DNA of 7,446 bases from an uncultured Methanomassiliicoccales archaeon. Its GTDB lineage: Archaea; Thermoplasmatota; Thermoplasmata; SG8-5. Positions 4,424-7,446 of the stretch are shown one piece after another. The position numbers and the translations under genes were made by a program. Positions within the stretch are counted from its first letter, which is position 1. Every line of letters begins with the position of its first letter. Under the pieces are notes generated by a model. That model did not search any database and was not told the DNA's origin. It saw only the letters and a program-made list of their open reading frames with translations. The stretch lies in assembly GCA_938004075.1 (NCBI GenBank), contig CALKWP010000109.1, positions 1-7,446 of the forward strand, given 5' to 3'.

Positions 4424-5494
4424 TTAACTCACAATCTCTTCCAGTTTTCCGGCGCTGATGGCTTCCTTGATTTCTCTGGCGATGCGGCGGCCGGTGGTCA
4501 TATCGGGTTCGATCATCTCCGAATACGGAGAGCTGGGTATGTTGACGTTGGTTCCCGCGACTATCCTGCCGGATATCTCGAACACGTAGAACTCCAGCTT
4601 GTCGTTGACGATGGTCTCCAGGCAGAACGGTCCGATCATCCCGCCGAAGAGCTCGATGGAGCGCTCGACAACCCGCTCTCCCATCTCGAAGACCTTGGGA
4701 AGAAGCGATTCCCTGATGACCAGGGGGATGTTGCCGGTGACCACAAAACTCGGAATTATGTCAAGGCGCTTCAGCTCCTCCTGGGCGCCGAGCTTGTACA
4801 TCTCGTCTATGTTTGTTTCGTCGCGGCGGTCCATGCCCATGAGCTCCAGAGTGCCCTTGGACAGCTTGTAGCCATCCTTTTTAATGGGGGAATAGAAGTA
4901 ATGCAAATAATATCTTGTTCCCAATATATATTCTTGTATATTGAATTTCTGGGTTAGGTCGATTCCCATCTTGAAATCCTTGTAGTCCTTCGCTATGAAG
5001 AAGCCCCTTCCGCCCTTGGCGCCGTGGTACTTCACGAGCACCGGCCGGTCAATGTCCCTGGGGTCCTTTATCAGGTCGGGCATCTTGCAGCCCGCAGAAG
5101 TGAGCCAGTCACGTTCGATGTCCCGGTCGGATTCCCATTCCAGCACTGCGCGGTTGCCGAACGTCGGCAGCGGGATGTCGGCGAATCGTTTTGCGCCCAG
5201 ATATTCCACGAATGAGCCGTGTGGGATTAGTATGACGTTCTTCTTTGCAAGCTCGCCTGCCCTTGCGATTATGTCCTCGTACTTCTCGACGACGAAGAAC
5301 TCGTCAGGCTTGGCCAGGGGAAAAGCATCGTAAAATTTCGGGGCCTTGCCGATAGCGATGCCCAGGGTCTTGAATCCTTCCTTCTTTGCGCCGGCAAAAA
5401 TCTGAAGCGAGCTGTGGGAGCATACCGTTGCGATGGTTATGCTCTTCTGGTCGTAGCCCGAAAGAATCTTCATGATGTCTGATTTGGAAACCAT
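4424..5494 (-). CDS. purP: FAICAR synthetase (formate-dependent), archaeal PurP
   Basis: A 356-residue ATP-grasp enzyme that converts AICAR, formate and ATP to FAICAR, the second-last step of IMP synthesis in many archaea, in place of the folate-dependent PurH step. Length and motifs agree with Methanocaldococcus PurP (about 360 residues). They include ITIATVCSHSSLQIF near residue 20, PHGSF, FGNRAVLEWESDRD, VKYHGAKGGRGFFIA (nucleotide-binding part of the ATP-grasp), EYILGTRYYLHYFYSP, ELMGMDRRDETNID, VTGNIPLVIRESLLPKVFEMGER, GGMIGPFCLE and EISGRIVAGTN. The start is taken at ATG 5494, matching the MVSKSDI opening of homologues. A 16-nt perfect palindrome sits just upstream (5497-5512), and TTAAAT at 5517-5522 lies at leaderless TATA distance. 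The gene is transcribed alone. Confidence 0.95.
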   Translation of the reverse strand: MVSKSDIMKILSGYDQKSITIATVCSHSSLQIFAGAKKEGFKTLGIAIGKAPKFYDAFPLAKPDEFFVVEKYEDIIARAGELAKKNVILIPHGSFVEYLGAKRFADIPLPTFGNRAVLEWESDRDIERDWLTSAGCKMPDLIKDPRDIDRPVLVKYHGAKGGRGFFIAKDYKDFKMGIDLTQKFNIQEYILGTRYYLHYFYSPIKKDGYKLSKGTLELMGMDRRDETNIDEMYKLGAQEELKRLDIIPSFVVTGNIPLVIRESLLPKVFEMGERVVERSIELFGGMIGPFCLETIVNDKLEFYVFEISGRIVAGTNVNIPSSPYSEMIEPDMTTGRRIAREIKEAISAGKLEEIVS

Positions 5495-5496
5495 AC

Positions 5497-5512
5497 CCTC
5501 GGAAAACCGAGG
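5497..5512. promoter_or_regulatory. Palindrome in the purP start region
   Basis: CCTCGG-AAAA-CCGAGG is a perfect inverted repeat ending 2 bp before the purP start codon. In an mRNA it would form a 6-bp hairpin that hides the GAGG-like sequence before ATG. In DNA it could be an operator. Either role is inference. Confidence 0.45.
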
Positions 5513-5562
5513 TGCGATTTAAGGATTTGCTTTTCTCCGGAACGATGCTTGCACGGACAAAG

Positions 5563-5572
5563 ATTATAAATA
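5563..5572. promoter_or_regulatory. TATA box of the zinc-ribbon/Trm-G10 operon
   Basis: ATTATAAATA gives TTATAAATA on the plus strand, with expected transcription start near 5595-5600 and a leader of about 35 nt that holds a GGAGG site before ATG 5632. On the minus strand it reads TTTATAAT and could also serve purP with a leader of about 46 nt. Confidence 0.6.
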
Positions 5573-5631
5573 TTCTGAAAAACTATATCAACCTCAGTGG
5601 TCCGCAAAGCGCCGGGCCGAGGAGGCAGGGT

Positions 5632-5889
5632 ATGGGCAGGATAATGAAATTCAGCATGGAGAGGCTGGAGCGGCGGCATCTGGAAGTGATTCTTGATTGC
5701 CCGAACTGCGGTTCCGCAAGGATTGTGATGAAGGGCGGCAACGGCGACGGGCATCTTCTCGGGAAATCATGTCCCAAATGCGGCATCGAGGTGATTCTGG
5801 ACGGCGTCAATATCACCATTGTGAATGAAGCCGTCGATGAGATGACCGGATCACAGCACAAGATGCAGAATTCGGGTACGATAATCTAA
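5632..5889 (+). CDS. Small zinc-ribbon protein of unknown function
   Basis: An 85-residue protein with one four-Cys zinc ribbon: C23-PN-C26 and C47-PK-C50, knuckles 20 residues apart, followed by a beta-rich stretch (GIEVILDGVNITIVNEAV). The N terminus is basic and helical (MERLERRHLEVI). Such proteins usually bind nucleic acids or other proteins; nothing here names the partner. Start 5632 is chosen because GGAGG (5621-5625) is 6 nt upstream; the longer frame from 5512 would cover the TATA box at 5563-5572 and is unlikely. Met5 is a possible alternative. It is 25 bp before the Trm-G10 methyltransferase gene on the same strand, probably in one operon, so a link to tRNA or RNA metabolism is possible. 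Confidence 0.75.
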   Translation: MGRIMKFSMERLERRHLEVILDCPNCGSARIVMKGGNGDGHLLGKSCPKCGIEVILDGVNITIVNEAVDEMTGSQHKMQNSGTII

Positions 5890-5914
5890 AATCCCAAAGC
5901 GCATTACAAGGGCA

Positions 5915-6910
5915 ATGAGATACCTGGTGGAACTTTCCGGCGAATGCGAGAAGCTGGCAGTGGCAGAGGTAATGGCCCTGGGCGGTGCATCCGATGGGGC
6001 TGTCACAATTGACGGGAGGGCGCTGCTGATGGCCAGCGATGTTTCTGAGGATGTGTTGGTGAAAAGGCTTTCGCTGGCATGGTCCATCAGCCAGCACATT
6101 TTCTCATGCGAGACAGATGAGCTGGTGAATGAATTGCACGGGCTTGCCCTGCCTGGGAAATCATTCAGGGTTAGAGTGGTCCGTCTAGGAGACATTCATG
6201 ATTCCGGCACGAGCATGGGGATTACCAGGAAAGCGGGCGAGATACTTTCAGCCAGGCATGCCGTTGATTTGGATAACCCGGACGTGGAGCTGAGAGTGCT
6301 CATGTCAAAGCGGCTTCATGCGGGAATTCTGCTTGGCGAGACCGATCGCCAGGGATTGGAATCCAGAAAGGCGGATAACAGGCCGTTCAGGCACCCGATA
6401 TCGCTGCACCCCAAGCTTGCCCGGGCGATGGGGAATCTTACCGGAATCAATGCTGGCGAAACGCTCCTCGACCCGTTCTGCGGCACCGGTGGGATACTCC
6501 TTGAGGCGGGACTCATGGGCTGCAAGGTCCTGGGCGGAGACATGGATGCAAGGATGGTCAGCGGCACAATCATGAACCTGGAGCATTACGGAGTTGCCAA
6601 CCATGACATCAGGCAGATTGACATCTCTGCTTGGCCGGAGCAGGGCGCGGGTGTGGACGCTATCGCCACGGACCCGCCCTACGGGCGGTCGGCCAGCACC
6701 GCAAAGGAGCCGATCGGGTCATTGTATCAGAGGGCGTTCAAGTCATGCCATGAGATGCTGAAGCCGGGGGGGAAGCTGGCAATCGCGCTGCCTGGAGAAA
6801 ATCATGTTACCCTGGCGGAAGGTTTCCAGCTTGAAGGGATGTACCCGGTCAGGGTGCACAGGTCCCTGACCCGCAATTTCTGCATTTTCAGGAAACTACC
6901 AGTCCCTTAA
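5915..6910 (+). CDS. tRNA (guanine-10-N2) methyltransferase, Trm-G10/Trm11 type
   Basis: A 331-residue SAM-dependent methyltransferase. The N-terminal half (about 1-150) has the length and style of the NFLD plus THUMP tRNA-binding region. The linker RPFRHPISLHPKLARAMGNL is typical of the Trm-G10/Trm11 family. The catalytic Rossmann domain has DPFCGTGG (186-193) for SAM binding and DPPYG (253-257), the N6/N2 amino-methyltransferase motif, followed by LKPGGKLAIALPG. Archaeal members methylate the exocyclic N2 of G10 in tRNA, once or twice, stabilising the tRNA elbow. Length fits the family. Start ATG 5915 follows a weak AAGGG (5908-5912), and the MRYLVELSGE opening agrees with homologues. The zinc-ribbon gene upstream is probably co-transcribed. 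Which tRNAs are modified, and mono- versus dimethylation, cannot be read from the sequence. Confidence 0.9.
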   Translation: MRYLVELSGECEKLAVAEVMALGGASDGAVTIDGRALLMASDVSEDVLVKRLSLAWSISQHIFSCETDELVNELHGLALPGKSFRVRVVRLGDIHDSGTSMGITRKAGEILSARHAVDLDNPDVELRVLMSKRLHAGILLGETDRQGLESRKADNRPFRHPISLHPKLARAMGNLTGINAGETLLDPFCGTGGILLEAGLMGCKVLGGDMDARMVSGTIMNLEHYGVANHDIRQIDISAWPEQGAGVDAIATDPPYGRSASTAKEPIGSLYQRAFKSCHEMLKPGGKLAIALPGENHVTLAEGFQLEGMYPVRVHRSLTRNFCIFRKLPVP

Positions 6911-6958
6911 TAATTGGCGTTTGTCAGGGCTGGAAGTTCACTATATCAATCTATCACG

Positions 6959-7401
6959 TTACCTGAAATTGACGCGCATCCGCATCCCGTGCGGGGTGCG
7001 GTTGTCGGTAGCCAGGGTTCCGGATTCCCAGTCATATGCCATTTCTGAAACATCAACCACAATGGAGGTTGTGTTGGTTGTTGCGCCAACCGTGAGATGG
7101 AGACTCATGAGGATTGATTCTCCTATCTGTAGGGTTGTGTTGAAGTACGGATTTCTGGTTAAGTTGGCATCGCCATTCCGGGTAAGCCAGGCAGTGCTGT
7201 TGGTTGTGGCATTGTCAGACGAGTTTGCGGCAACAACGAACCGCAGGTCAAGGGGCATGTTCCCGTTGTTCACTATCCTGAATGGGAAGGTGACGTTCTG
7301 CCAGGACGATGAGGCGGTCTTATCGATCGAATGGCTGAAGTACGGCCCCACCGGGGTCGCATCCGCTTCCTGGAATGTGAAATCGTGGTTTATCGGAACG
7401 G
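6959..7401 (-). CDS. Secreted or surface protein, C-terminal fragment, sequon-rich
   Basis: At least 146 codons of a minus-strand gene that runs off the contig at 7401 and ends at TAA (6961-6959). The GTG at 7351 is only an internal valine codon; the frame stays open up to the adapter (PINHDFTFQEADATP before it). The sequence is beta-rich and looks like an Ig-like or CARDB-like extracellular domain (WQNVTFPFRIVNNGNMPLDLRFVV...GESILMSLHLTVGA). There are seven N-x-S/T sites in the fragment (NVT, NSS, NAT, NST, NLT, NTT, NTT), suggesting N-glycosylation outside the cell. No membrane helix or sorting signal is seen at the C terminus, which is basic (MRMRVNFR). It is convergent with the methyltransferase gene, 48 bp away. 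Exact function is unknown. Confidence 0.65.
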
Positions 7402-7446
7402 AGATCGGAAGAGCGTCGTGTAGGGAAAGAGTGTAGATCTCGGTGG
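7402..7446 (-). other. Illumina universal (P5-side) adapter, not genomic
   Basis: From 7402 on the sequence matches the reverse complement of the TruSeq universal adapter, starting AGATCGGAAGAGCGTCGTG and ending CTCGGTGG. The contig is therefore bounded by adapters on both sides, and genes at the ends are cut artificially. Confidence 0.97.

Noticed and set aside
5512..5631. Longer start for the zinc-ribbon gene at 5512
   Set aside because: This extension would contain the TATA box and predicted transcription start, and the GGAGG site is correctly spaced for 5632.
6921..7436. 171-codon plus-strand frame near the right end
   Set aside because: It reads into adapter sequence (ending ...GRASCRERV) and is antisense to the sequon-rich secreted protein.

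Overview
The window is one metagenome-style contig of about 7.35 kb of genomic DNA (48-7401), with Illumina library adapter still attached at both ends (1-47 and 7402-7446). The genes are clearly archaeal: PurP (the archaeal-type formate-dependent FAICAR synthetase), NreA (an archaeal PCNA-binding repair protein) and a Trm-G10 type tRNA guanine methyltransferase. Several genes are preceded by archaeal TATA boxes, two of them placed for leaderless or nearly leaderless mRNAs. A thermoplasmatal (Thermoplasmatota) euryarchaeon is my best guess, but the phylum is an inference from gene style only.

Layout, left to right. 48-302 (+): C-terminal end of an SPFH/band-7-like protein, followed by a hairpin terminator. 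443-517 (+): tRNA-Arg(TCT). 554-627: a tRNA-sized structured element whose acceptor-like ends copy tRNA-Glu. 657-729 (-): tRNA-Glu(CTC). 730-868: two tandem units of about 70 nt that each begin with the first 16 nt of tRNA-Glu and then fold into their own hairpin. 939-1730 (-): radical SAM protein of the SplB-like family, overlapping 1684-3060 (-) nreA. 3156-3425 and 3435-3962 (+): a three-helix membrane protein and a double winged-helix regulator, apparently co-transcribed. 3952-4170: a hairpin-rich intergenic region that includes stem-loops resembling IS200/IS605 ends, with no transposase. 4217-4420 (+): a small tail-anchored protein with a leaderless promoter. 4424-5494 (-): purP. 5632-5889 (+): an 85-residue zinc-ribbon protein. 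5915-6910 (+): Trm-G10 methyltransferase. 6959-7401 (-): C-terminal part of a secreted, N-glycosylation-sequon-rich protein that runs off the contig.

Most of the window is housekeeping: purine synthesis, tRNA modification and DNA repair. NreA and the radical SAM protein share 47 bp and probably act or are expressed together, perhaps in repair. The least explained parts are the non-coding ones: the tRNA-Glu-derived tandem array at 730-868, whose two hairpins show two compensatory base-pair changes and which appears to be read with tRNA-Glu from one upstream TATA box, and the hairpin cluster at 3952-4170.
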